From contig JBJFCD010000278.1 of the NCBI GenBank assembly GCA_051888795.1, positions 1 through 7,038 on the forward strand: 7,038 nt of DNA. The letters are read 5' to 3'. Below, in pieces: positions 1 to 6,898 of this stretch; the first letter of the stretch is position 1; the number at the start of each line of letters is the position of its first letter. The DNA comes from MD308 sp051888795. Lineage in GTDB: Bacteria > Bacillota > Clostridia > Lachnospirales > Lachnospiraceae. The translations under genes were made by a program, and so were the position numbers. The notes beneath the pieces were generated by a model. The model was not told the DNA's origin, did no database searches, and saw only the letters and a list, made by a program, of their open reading frames with translations.

Positions 1-2
1 TA

Positions 3-134
3 CTGAATGCCGCCATCGTATCCGATGTAGATGTGATCCTGACCGGAGATAAAGATTTTTTAAGTCTCGACATGGAACATCCAAAATGTATGACGGCTAC
101 CCAGTTCTTTGAGTATGAAGGGGCTGTCGGTTAA
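3..134 (+). CDS. PIN-domain protein, C-terminal end (partial)
   Basis: This is the last 43 codons of a gene that begins outside the window; the frame is open from the left edge to a TAA at 132-134. The visible peptide contains SDVDVILTGDKDFLSL followed by TATQFFEYEG. A hydrophobic strand ending in TGDKDF is the usual C-terminal acidic signature of PIN-like nucleases, and a TxxxFF/L segment near the end is common in the family. PIN proteins are Mg-dependent ribonucleases, often the toxin of a VapBC-type pair, but any antitoxin partner and the first catalytic Asp would lie outside the window. The final codons (Ala-Val-Gly) fall inside the left arm of an inverted repeat at 122-214, so the natural C-terminus may have been altered by that element. 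The gene is convergent with queA. The family call is fairly sure; a toxin role is inference. Confidence 0.72.
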   Translation: MNAAIVSDVDVILTGDKDFLSLDMEHPKCMTATQFFEYEGAVG

Positions 135-214
135 TGGCAGTTCTAAATAGGGAGAGGTGTGACTCGAACGAGTCACACCTCTCCCTATTCAAGACTGTTT
201 ATTTCCCGACAGCC
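122..214. repeat. Nested inverted repeat between convergent genes
   Basis: A perfect outer arm GGCTGTCGG (122-130) pairs with CCGACAGCC (206-214). Inside it lies a short imperfect arm, CAGT (138-141) with ACTG (194-197), and then a perfect 21-bp arm pair (146-166 and 169-189). The whole is nearly symmetrical around 167-168. It overlaps the last codons of the PIN gene and ends 21 bases beyond the queA stop. The layout resembles a small palindromic mobile or dispersed element (MITE- or REP-like), but no target-site duplication is obvious, so it may simply be a large terminator region. Confidence 0.6.
146..189. terminator. Probable bidirectional terminator hairpin
   Basis: Two perfect 21-base arms (146-166 and 169-189) are separated only by AA at 167-168, so the RNA would form a stem of about 20 bp with a GAAC tetraloop. 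It sits 11 bases after the PIN stop codon on the plus strand and 46 bases after the queA stop on the minus strand, the usual place for a shared terminator of convergent genes. Neither side has a good U tract: the plus strand continues CAAGACTGTTTATTT and the minus strand continues TAGAACTGCC. Termination is therefore inferred from stem strength and position rather than from a classical hairpin plus U-run. Confidence 0.6.
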
Positions 215-235
215 ACCAAATGTACGATTTAGGCA

Positions 236-1261
236 TCATTCTATAAACATAGCATCCCCGAAGGAGAAAAATCTGTATCTCTCTTTTACTGCCTCTTCAT
301 ATGCTGCCAGCACATGCTCTCTTCCTGCCAGCGCAGAGACAAGCATAATCAATGTTGACTCCGGCAAATGGAAATTAGTGATAAGGCAATCCAGTACCTT
401 AAATTTATATCCAGGATAAATAAATATCTCTGTCCATCCACTCTTTGCTTCCAGGTGTCCATTCTCATCTGCTGCCGATTCGATAGTACGACAGCTTGTG
501 GTTCCGACACAGATGACTCGGCCACCGGATTCTTTCGCCTTATTAATCTTAGCCGCCGCATCCTCGTCAATCTGGAAAAATTCCGAATGCATATGGTGAT
601 CTGTAATTTCATCCACTTTAACAGGGCGGAAAGTTCCAAGTCCGACATGCAATGTGACTCTGGCAATGTCGATTCCCTTTTCCTCAATTTCTTTCAAAAG
701 CTCCGGTGTAAAATGAAGTCCTGCTGTAGGAGCAGCTGCAGAGCCTGTATGCTTTGCATATACAGTCTGATAGCGGTTTTTATCCTGAAGCTGATGGGTA
801 ATATATGGCGGAAGGGGCATCTGTCCAAGCTGATCTAATATCTCTTCGAAAATACCCTCAAAAGAAAACTGAATCAGACGATTTCCTTCCTCTACAATAT
901 CTACAACCTCGCCAACCAGGAGCCCTTCCCCAAAACTAATCTTTGCACCTACTTTTGCCTTCTTTCCAGGCTTTACGAGGGTCTCCCAAATATTATTCTC
1001 TTTTCTTTTTAATAACAGTACTTCTATTTTTGCATCAGTTCCAACTTTAGAACCAATCAATCTCGCCGGAATCACTTTTGTGTCGTTGATCACAAGACAG
1101 TCCCCTTTTTTCAGATACTGTGTAATCTCTTTAAACACATGATGGGAAACAGCCCCGGACTCCTTGTCAAGGACAAGGAGCCTGGAGCTGGAACGATCCT
1201 CTAACGGATCCTGTGCAATCAATTCCTCCGGCAATTCATAATAAAAATCCTGACGTTTCAT
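236..1261 (-). CDS. queA: S-adenosylmethionine:tRNA ribosyltransferase-isomerase QueA
   Basis: QueA transfers and isomerises the ribosyl part of S-adenosylmethionine onto 7-aminomethyl-7-deazaguanine already in the anticodon wobble position of tRNA, giving epoxyqueuosine. It is a cytosolic enzyme of queuosine synthesis. The 341 residues match the usual family length. Family blocks seen in order are DFYYELPEELIAQDP near the start, VINDTKVIPARL (57-68), PLPPYI (149-154), AAPTAGLHFTPELL (176-189), LHVGLGTFRPV (204-214), GTTSCRTIES (253-262), ITNFHLPESTL (294-304) and FFSFGDAMFIE at the end. The ATG is 3 bases past the RDD stop codon, with an AAGGG ribosome site (1273-1277) inside that upstream gene. 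It is the last gene of the operon. No tgt gene, its frequent neighbour, is in the window. No key block is missing. Confidence 0.97.
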   Translation of the reverse strand: MKRQDFYYELPEELIAQDPLEDRSSSRLLVLDKESGAVSHHVFKEITQYLKKGDCLVINDTKVIPARLIGSKVGTDAKIEVLLLKRKENNIWETLVKPGKKAKVGAKISFGEGLLVGEVVDIVEEGNRLIQFSFEGIFEEILDQLGQMPLPPYITHQLQDKNRYQTVYAKHTGSAAAPTAGLHFTPELLKEIEEKGIDIARVTLHVGLGTFRPVKVDEITDHHMHSEFFQIDEDAAAKINKAKESGGRVICVGTTSCRTIESAADENGHLEAKSGWTEIFIYPGYKFKVLDCLITNFHLPESTLIMLVSALAGREHVLAAYEEAVKERYRFFSFGDAMFIE

Positions 1262-1264
1262 AGA

Positions 1265-1912
1265 TTATGAATCCCTTTCTACTTCTTCCTGATGGTCAGG
1301 AACTTTTTCTTCATTATTATTACTTTCTGCAATATTAATACTTTCATACGGAGCGTCCCAAGGCATAACCTTATTCTGTTCCATCTCATATGAATCCTTA
1401 GATCTTTCTGACGGAAGATTTATCTCTTCCGTCTTTTTATATATTTTTACCTTTTTGGCATAGATTACACGGGTATCTGCTAATATATCATGGAGTCCTC
1501 TCTTCTCGCCATCAATTCCGGCCAGAATATAACCAATTCCGCAAATTACGCCACATAAGAACCTTCCCACAGTTTCCCGATATATAACATTCAGTAGACT
1601 TAGTTTTTCCTCTCCATCTGCACGGACAACCTTCAGGTTCATAAGTCGTTTTCCAATCGTTGTCCCTGTATAATAGGTAAACAAAATGAAATACAGCGCT
1701 TCCATAACATAAAGTACAATATCTTTCAGATTATACTGAAACAATAGATTACCTCCGAGGGCAGTATCTTTTGCTGCACTCATTACTCCTAAAAGGATCA
1801 GTCTCACAATCAAAAGCCCCACAAAGACAATCATGCTGTCGATCAGATAAGCTGCAAGTCGTACCCAGAATCCTGCATATGTAACTTCATCTTTATTGTA
1901 ACTGTTCTGCAT
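1265..1912 (-). CDS. RDD-family membrane protein, SppI/YteJ-like
   Basis: This 215-residue membrane protein has the RDD-family plan. AGFWVRLAAYLID (13-25) carries the conserved Arg18 and Asp25 at the start of the first membrane segment (about 15-43). A second segment is at about 63-83 and a third at about 118-133. GTTIGKRLMNLKVVRADG (83-100) and GIDGEKRGLHDILADTRVI (132-150) are typical family blocks. In Bacillus subtilis the RDD protein SppI (YteJ), encoded next to sppA, binds SppA and inhibits it through its C-terminal domain. The same neighbour here, with a 20-base overlap, makes that role likely by inference. After residue 151 comes a hydrophilic, largely acidic tail of about 65 residues, longer than I expect for SppI. 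The ribosome site is weak (GGGGTG at about 1923-1930), suggesting translational coupling to sppA. The RDD assignment is firm; the inhibitor role is not proven. Confidence 0.88.
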   Translation of the reverse strand: MQNSYNKDEVTYAGFWVRLAAYLIDSMIVFVGLLIVRLILLGVMSAAKDTALGGNLLFQYNLKDIVLYVMEALYFILFTYYTGTTIGKRLMNLKVVRADGEEKLSLLNVIYRETVGRFLCGVICGIGYILAGIDGEKRGLHDILADTRVIYAKKVKIYKKTEEINLPSERSKDSYEMEQNKVMPWDAPYESINIAESNNNEEKVPDHQEEVERDS

Positions 1913-2876
1913 AGTACATCAGCACCCCGCTTTCTTTTTCGGCTGCGGTCTCTGTCAGTATCTGTGCTTCTGATTTCGGAACCAGCTCGGAAGCTTTTGA
2001 AAACAATTCTGCCAATACATTCGTCTGCGATTTGGGTTTATAAAACTCATCTGTTCCAAACTCCGCACTCATTTCAGCTTTCATATCCTCATACAAACTG
2101 ATTTCATCAATGAGCCCATTTTCTTTCGCTTGTTTTGCAGAATAAGTACGCCCATCAGCCAGCTTCTTTACAGCCTTCTTTGACATATTTCTTCCTTCTG
2201 CCACTTTTTCCACAAAACTTTCATAACATTCATCTACCTGAGACTGATAAATTGCAATCTGCTCATCTGTCATCTGACTACTGTCTTTATTTTTTCCACT
2301 GGTTATACTTACATAACGTATTCCCAGCTTCTCGTACAAACCTGTCATATCATATCCGGACATGATCACACCAATAGAACCGGTTGTTGTATTAGGATTT
2401 GCATAAATCTTATCCGCTGGCATCGATATCATATAGCCGCCTGATGCCGCATAATGCGCCATATAATCCCAGATTGGACGGCCCGTTTCTTCTTTGTATT
2501 CCATAAGTTTCAGATACAATTCCTCAGACTCATAAACTGTCCCACCAGGGGAATCTACATATAGCAGAATCCCCTTATTATTGGAATCGCCCATTAATTT
2601 ATCAATATAATCCAGTGTTGTATTGTGCTGATACCCTTCTGATGTTTCAAAAAGATCTGTCTGCGTCTGCTCCTGAATAGTACCGGACACCTCGACAATT
2701 GCAATATAATCTTCCTTCGGAGCATCAAACTCTGTTCCATCTGTAAGTGTCAATACTTCTTTTACACCTTTATCCAGTGTTCTCTGAGCAATGGTATTCG
2801 TCAGCACACTACTTATCCCTATCACAATAAACAGCGCTGCTGCTACTACCAGACCGATGATCTGTTTTTTATTCAT
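1893..2876 (-). CDS. sppA: Signal peptide peptidase SppA, membrane serine protease
   Basis: SppA is a membrane-anchored serine protease of the S49 (ClpP-like) family that degrades leftover signal peptides and other membrane-associated peptides; in Bacillus it also aids lantibiotic resistance. The 327 residues give the short single-domain Gram-positive form. There is one N-terminal membrane anchor (about 5-25) with the catalytic part outside. DSPGGTV (108-114) is the family oxyanion-loop motif, AASGGYMI (143-150) holds the nucleophile Ser145, and TSGKNKDS (192-199) holds the general base Lys197. The 52-residue spacing of this dyad equals that of B. subtilis SppA (Ser147 and Lys199). GSIGVI (166-171) and KKLADGRTYSAKQAKENGLID (237-257) also fit. 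The C-terminal tail (about 280-327) may be self-processed as in Bacillus; this is inference. The start has a clear AAGAGGA ribosome site (2884-2890) just past the pheT stop codon. Confidence 0.95.
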   Translation of the reverse strand: MNKKQIIGLVVAAALFIVIGISSVLTNTIAQRTLDKGVKEVLTLTDGTEFDAPKEDYIAIVEVSGTIQEQTQTDLFETSEGYQHNTTLDYIDKLMGDSNNKGILLYVDSPGGTVYESEELYLKLMEYKEETGRPIWDYMAHYAASGGYMISMPADKIYANPNTTTGSIGVIMSGYDMTGLYEKLGIRYVSITSGKNKDSSQMTDEQIAIYQSQVDECYESFVEKVAEGRNMSKKAVKKLADGRTYSAKQAKENGLIDEISLYEDMKAEMSAEFGTDEFYKPKSQTNVLAELFSKASELVPKSEAQILTETAAEKESGVLMYYAEQLQ

Positions 2877-2893
2877 ATGTTAATCCTCTTTTC

Positions 2894-5314
2894 TTATTTA
2901 CGAAGCTCAATTCCCATGCCTTCCAGTGCTTTTACAATTCGATCCATGGCTTCCGTAATTTCCGCCTCAGACAAAGTCTTATCTTTTGCTCTGAATACGA
3001 TAGAATATGCTACTGATTTAAAGCCCTCTTTAATCTGAGAACCTTCATAAATATCAAACAGAGCATAGCTCTCTAAATAAGCTCCACCCTTCTTCTCGAT
3101 AATCTCTTCTACCTGACCGACAAGGATCTCTTTTGGCATTACCATACTGATATCGCGGTTTACAGCCGGGAATTTTGCAATCCCTGTATACTTTCTGTCA
3201 AATGTTGCGCGTTCCACAATTTCCGGCATGTCAATAACTGCCACATATGCTCTTGTTCCAATACCATATGTGTCTGCTACATCCGGATGAATCTCTCCAA
3301 GATATCCTACAACTTTTCCATCATAAATAATATTTGCCTGACGTCCTGGATGAAGGAACGACTTTCCTGCATTCGGATCATAAGTTTCTTTTCCACTAAG
3401 TCCTACCTTATCAAAGAATTCTTCTACCACACCCTTCATACTGAAGAAATCTCCGTCTCCGTACATTCCAAGTGTAAACTGCATTCTTTCTTCCGGAAGT
3501 TCAGTAAGCGGAAGTGCCTTAGGAATATAAATATTTCCTAACTCATAAAGTTTTACATCTTTATTTCTTCTATTATAGTTTGTTGCCAGAGAAGTCAGCA
3601 TTCCATTTAATGAAGTCGTACGCATAATACTGTAATCTTCTCCAAGCGGATTCATGATCTCAACAACATTTCTAAGTGGAGAATCCTGTGGAATAAGAAG
3701 CTTGTCAAATACCTTCGGACTCTCGAAAGAATAAGTCATTCCCTGACTGAACCCACAGAACTCTGCAATGTCACGGGCAATTTCTTCGATTCTGAGTTTA
3801 AAGGATAATTTACCTGTAGTAGCTTCTCCCTTCGGAAGAGTAGTCGGAATATTATCATATCCGTAAAATCTTGCAACTTCCTCTGCCAGATCTGCCAAAC
3901 GGAACAGATCCTGACGGAATGTCGGTGCAATCACTTCACTTGTTTCCTCATCAAATTCAAGATCAATCATTTTGAAATAAGAGAGCATATCTTCTTTGGA
4001 AATGTTCGTGCCAAGAAGTGCATTAATTGCATCTGCATCAAATGGAACTCTTACAGGCTCTTTCTTCTTTCCGTATACATCTACCATACCACCGACAACT
4101 TCACCGGCTCCCATCTCTTCCACAAGTTGGCATGCACGATTGATTGCTGCCTCAGCATTATTCGGATCAAGTCCTTTTTCAAATTTTCCAGATGCGTCAG
4201 TACGAAGGCCAACCTTTTTGCTGGATTTACGGATATTCGTTCCGTCAAAGCAAGCTGCTTCAAAAAGCATCGTATGAACATCATCTGTGATCATGGAGTT
4301 CTCTCCACCCATGATTCCGGCGATGCCGACAGATTTTTCTCCGTCACAGATCATCAGAACGGAATCATCCATCTGACGTTCCTGACCATCCAGTGTCACA
4401 AATTTCTCATCTTTCTCAGCTCTGCGTACAATAATCTCGCGACCGGCAATGGTATCAAGGTCATAAGCATGCATTGGCTGTCCAAACTCTTCCATAACAT
4501 AGTTTGTAATATCAACCAGGTTATTAATAGGACGAATTCCAACAGAAGCAAGCCTTCTCTGCATCCATTTTGGAGATGGTCCAATCTTAATGTTTTTAAC
4601 AACTCTTGCACAATATCTCGGGCAAAGGTCTGTATCTTTTACTGTTACTTTAATGTAATCATTGACATCCTCATCATTTCCTGTCTCTGTCACAACCGGA
4701 GGAATAAACTCTTTTCTGAAAGTAGCTGCTGCTTCTCTGGCAATACCGATAACGCTGAAACAGTCTACTCTGTTAGAAGTAATTTCGTATTCAAAAACGA
4801 CATCGTTAAGCCCCAGTGCCTCTATCGCACTTGAACCAACTTCTACATCATCTTTAAAAATGTAGATACCATATTCCGGAGCTTCCGGATACATATCTCT
4901 GTTAGATCCAAGTTCTTCAATAGAGCACATCATACCAAAGCTCTCAACTCCACGAAGTTTTCCTTTTTTAATTTTCACTCCGCCTTCTACACGGCTTCCC
5001 GGCTCATGACCACCTGCCACACGTCCGCCATCTAATACAACCGGAACTTTATCTCCTTCTTTTACATTTGGTGCTCCTGTGACAATCTGCACTGTCTCAT
5101 TTCCAACATTTACCTGACAGATGATCAGCTTATCTGCATCTGGATGTTTCTCAATTTTATCGATCTGGCCAACAACAATCTTGTCAAGGTCAGCATCTAA
5201 TTTTTCATATCCTTCTACCTTTGTTCCGGAAAGTGTCATTGCATCTGTGTACTCCTGTGCGGTTACATCCAGATCCGGAACATATGCTTTTATCCATGAT
5301 AATGATGTATTCAT
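2894..5314 (-). CDS. pheT: Phenylalanyl-tRNA synthetase beta subunit
   Basis: PheT pairs with PheS in the alpha2-beta2 enzyme that charges tRNA-Phe. It binds the tRNA and hydrolyses mischarged Tyr-tRNA-Phe. The 806 residues are the usual bacterial length. Domains in order are: an EMAP/OB-type tRNA-binding domain (about 40-155, with HPDADKLIICQVNVG and IVTGAPNV); the B3/B4 editing domain (about 210-385, with GIRPINNLVDITNYVM and GQPMHAYD around His282, and DASGKFEKGLD at 373-383); the B5 DNA-binding-like domain (about 411-485, ending DLAEEVARFYGYDNIP); the catalytic-like core (about 500-700, with MNPLGEDYSIMRTTSL and HPGRQANI); and the ferredoxin-fold anticodon-binding domain (about 708-805, with KFPAVNRDISMV). 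The ribosome site AAGGGAG (5321-5327) lies 6 bases before ATG. It follows pheS after an unusually long structured gap, and its stop is 17 bases before sppA. All domains are intact. Confidence 0.98.
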   Translation of the reverse strand: MNTSLSWIKAYVPDLDVTAQEYTDAMTLSGTKVEGYEKLDADLDKIVVGQIDKIEKHPDADKLIICQVNVGNETVQIVTGAPNVKEGDKVPVVLDGGRVAGGHEPGSRVEGGVKIKKGKLRGVESFGMMCSIEELGSNRDMYPEAPEYGIYIFKDDVEVGSSAIEALGLNDVVFEYEITSNRVDCFSVIGIAREAAATFRKEFIPPVVTETGNDEDVNDYIKVTVKDTDLCPRYCARVVKNIKIGPSPKWMQRRLASVGIRPINNLVDITNYVMEEFGQPMHAYDLDTIAGREIIVRRAEKDEKFVTLDGQERQMDDSVLMICDGEKSVGIAGIMGGENSMITDDVHTMLFEAACFDGTNIRKSSKKVGLRTDASGKFEKGLDPNNAEAAINRACQLVEEMGAGEVVGGMVDVYGKKKEPVRVPFDADAINALLGTNISKEDMLSYFKMIDLEFDEETSEVIAPTFRQDLFRLADLAEEVARFYGYDNIPTTLPKGEATTGKLSFKLRIEEIARDIAEFCGFSQGMTYSFESPKVFDKLLIPQDSPLRNVVEIMNPLGEDYSIMRTTSLNGMLTSLATNYNRRNKDVKLYELGNIYIPKALPLTELPEERMQFTLGMYGDGDFFSMKGVVEEFFDKVGLSGKETYDPNAGKSFLHPGRQANIIYDGKVVGYLGEIHPDVADTYGIGTRAYVAVIDMPEIVERATFDRKYTGIAKFPAVNRDISMVMPKEILVGQVEEIIEKKGGAYLESYALFDIYEGSQIKEGFKSVAYSIVFRAKDKTLSEAEITEAMDRIVKALEGMGIELRK

Positions 5315-5343
5315 GTTAATCTCCCTTTTCTAAATTATTCTAC

Positions 5344-5482
5344 TTATAATTCTGTCGCAGTGCTAAGCTCGATTTCACTCTGTTTCATCTCGCTTTACGG
5401 GCTTCGCCCTATACAGTAATCCAGTTATAAAACTGCATCTGTGCAAGCACAAGCAGTTTTTAACTGTCTTTCTGTGCACTGC
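5344..5482. repeat. Structured gap between pheS and pheT, candidate dispersed repeat
   Basis: The 180-base pheS-pheT gap (5315-5494) carries several inverted repeats. GCAGTGC (5357-5363) and GCACTGC (5476-5482) are short outer arms. A small GGGC-TTC-GCCC hairpin is at 5399-5409 and a large imperfect hairpin is at 5422-5466. Between 5364 and 5395 is a run with similar words (GCTCGATTTCACTC, TTTCATCTCGC). A long, structured spacer is unusual inside a pheST operon, and its style recalls short intergenic repeats of Clostridia. Repeat status is inference, since no second copy is in the window. Confidence 0.4.
5422..5466. other. Large imperfect hairpin in pheS-pheT gap
   Basis: The arms are CAGTTA (5422-5427) with TAACTG (5461-5466), AAAACTGC (5429-5436) with GCAGTTTT (5453-5460), and an inner TGTGC/GCACA pair around 5441-5452. 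About 19 base pairs form, with small bulges. On the minus-strand transcript it would fold 28 bases after the pheS stop codon. No U tract follows the stem in that direction (it continues GATTACTG), so a strong terminator is unlikely. It could be an RNA-processing or stability element that sets the PheS:PheT ratio, or part of a repeat. Confidence 0.6.
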
Positions 5483-5494
5483 TCATTGCCAACG

Positions 5495-6514
5495 CTAAAA
5501 CTGTTTCAGGAACCTGATATCGTTTTCGTATAACAGTCTCATGTCGTCGATTTCGTATTTTAATAATGCGATACGCTCAAGACCTACACCGAATGCGAAC
5601 CCTGTGTACTCGTTCGGATCAATACCACACATTTCAAGAACGTGTGGATGTACCATACCACATCCAAGGATCTCAATCCATCCGGAGCCTTTACAGAAAC
5701 GGCATCCTTTTCCACCACATTTAAAGCAAGTAACATCCACCTCAGCACTTGGCTCTGTGAACGGGAAATGATGTGGACGGAATTTTGTTTTTGTATCTGG
5801 TCCGAACAATTCCTTTGCAAATACTTCCAACGTTCCCTTAAGGTCTGCAAAAGAAATATTCTTGTCGATTACCAGTCCTTCAATCTGATGGAAAGATGGG
5901 GAATGTGTCGCATCTACTTCATCAGAGCGGAATACTCTTCCTGGTGCGATCATACGGATTGGAAGTTTTCCCTGTTCCATAACACGCGCCTGTACCGGTG
6001 ATGTCTGTGTACGAAGCACAATATCCTTATTAATATAGAAAGTATCCTGCTCATCCTTTGCCGGATGATCAGCAGGAATATTAAGCTTTTCAAAGTTATA
6101 AAGGTCATATTCTACTTCCGGTCCTTCTACAACTTCATACCCCATACCTACAAAGATTCTTTCTACTTCTTCCAATGCTATAGTATTTGGATGGCGATGC
6201 CCTACCATATTTTTCTTAGATGGAAGTGTAACATCAATTACTTCTCGTTTCAGTTTCTCTTCGCGAATTGCTCTTTCCATTTTCTGCTTGCTTTCTTCAA
6301 GAACTGACTCAATCGCTGCTCTTGTCTCATTCACAAGCTGTCCAACCTTTGGTCTGTCCTCCGGTGCCACATCTTTCATTCCTTTTAATACGGCAGTAAG
6401 TTCCCCTTTTTTCCCCAGAAATCTTACACGTACATCATTCAGTTTTTCCGGCACATCGGCAGCTTCAATTGCTCTGAGCGCCTCTTCTTTGATGTTCTGC
6501 AATTTGTCTTTCAT
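5495..6514 (-). CDS. pheS: Phenylalanyl-tRNA synthetase alpha subunit
   Basis: PheS is the catalytic subunit of phenylalanyl-tRNA synthetase: it forms phenylalanyl-adenylate and transfers Phe to tRNA-Phe. The 339 residues are normal for the family. An N-terminal coiled-coil arm (about 1-90) is followed by a class II synthetase core: motif 1 around 108-145 (HRHPNTIALEEVERIF and GPEVEYDLYNFEKLN), motif 2 at 189-217 (GRVFRSDEVDATH and FHQIEGL), the FTEPSAEVDV substrate-pocket block (252-261), and motif 3 at 305-314 (GFAFGVGLER). Ala307 is the residue that normally restricts the Phe pocket, so ordinary specificity is expected. A C-X2-C-X4-C-X2-C knuckle (Cys263, 266, 271, 274) probably binds zinc and is familiar in Firmicutes PheS. 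The ATG is preceded by an AGGAAAGGAAG ribosome site (6522-6532). It is the first gene of the operon, under the T-box leader. Confidence 0.98.
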   Translation of the reverse strand: MKDKLQNIKEEALRAIEAADVPEKLNDVRVRFLGKKGELTAVLKGMKDVAPEDRPKVGQLVNETRAAIESVLEESKQKMERAIREEKLKREVIDVTLPSKKNMVGHRHPNTIALEEVERIFVGMGYEVVEGPEVEYDLYNFEKLNIPADHPAKDEQDTFYINKDIVLRTQTSPVQARVMEQGKLPIRMIAPGRVFRSDEVDATHSPSFHQIEGLVIDKNISFADLKGTLEVFAKELFGPDTKTKFRPHHFPFTEPSAEVDVTCFKCGGKGCRFCKGSGWIEILGCGMVHPHVLEMCGIDPNEYTGFAFGVGLERIALLKYEIDDMRLLYENDIRFLKQF

Positions 6515-6590
6515 GATTTTTCTTCCTTTCCTGTTTTTTACAGACGAATCTTCGTAACTTCCTTTATGAAACGAAGTTTTCTTATAGACT

Positions 6591-6623
6591 AAAAAATCCC
6601 CGTCCCTGACATGAGGGACGAGG
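6591..6623 (-). terminator. T-box attenuator terminator
   Basis: On the minus strand the arms CCTCGTCCCT (6623-6614) and AGGGACGGGG (6607-6598) form a 10-bp stem with one G-U pair around the loop CATGTC. A run of six T follows (6596-6591) after a single A. The 5' arm lies just after the T-box sequence, so pairing of the T-box with it forms the competing antiterminator when uncharged tRNA-Phe is bound. Confidence 0.95.
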
Positions 6624-6892
6624 TATTAACCCGTGGTACCACCCTGATTCCTGTATATGTATAAAAACTATCTGACATACAGGCACTCATTACTGCGTAA
6701 CGTGCATATACGGTATCTTCTACTATTCCATATTAATTAAAAACATTTTCTGATACAGAGTTTCAAAGATACAGCTCACGTGGGAAATTCAATTGCCATC
6801 TGAACCGAAGGAAACTTTCAGCCGGGGATTTCCTCTCTCTGACGGAAAATGGTTCTCTACTTAACACGGTCATTGCTTTTATCTATTTGTAC
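6591..6892 (-). promoter_or_regulatory. T-box riboswitch leader of pheS, tRNA-Phe-responsive
   Basis: The leader RNA senses uncharged tRNA-Phe and then allows read-through into pheS. Stem I spans about 6884 to 6767: AGATA (6884-6880) pairs with TATCT (6771-6767), AGC with GCT, and CGTG (6868-6865) with CACG (6782-6779), with ATGA and TGAG between them as the kink-turn motif. Above this is the specifier codon TTC at 6786-6784, one base before the CACG strand, matching Phe. An apical stem AGGAAA/TTTCCT is at 6834-6829 and 6814-6809. Stem III is about 6683-6650. The conserved T-box AGGGTGGTACCACGGG is at 6645-6630. Its TGGT bulge would pair with the ACCA end of tRNA-Phe. The terminator follows directly. 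Shifting the specifier one base (TTT) would still read Phe. Confidence 0.95.
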
Positions 6893-6898
6893 TTATCT

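Noticed and set aside
3..134. A complete small PIN toxin or toxin-antitoxin pair
   Set aside because: Only the C-terminal 43 codons are present and no partner gene is in the window, so a toxin-antitoxin system cannot be claimed.
159..419. An 86-codon plus-strand frame starting inside the palindrome at 146-189
   Set aside because: The start sits in the right half of a strong hairpin and the frame then runs antisense to queA; no ribosome site or family motif.
368..838. A 156-codon plus-strand open frame opposite queA
   Set aside because: It is antisense to a complete, well-conserved queA and shows no recognisable domain.
4127..4834. A 235-codon open frame on the plus strand opposite pheT
   Set aside because: It lies wholly antisense to intact pheT, has no family motif or ribosome site, and its composition is that of a shadow frame.
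5389..5460. An internal promoter for pheT in the spacer (TTGCAC and TATAAC words)
   Set aside because: The possible -35 and -10 words are wrongly spaced (about 11 or 25 bases apart), so no good promoter can be assembled.
5422..5466. The pheS-pheT hairpin as a terminator for pheS
   Set aside because: No U tract follows the full stem on the minus strand, and terminating here would separate two subunits needed in equal amounts. Partial attenuation cannot be excluded.
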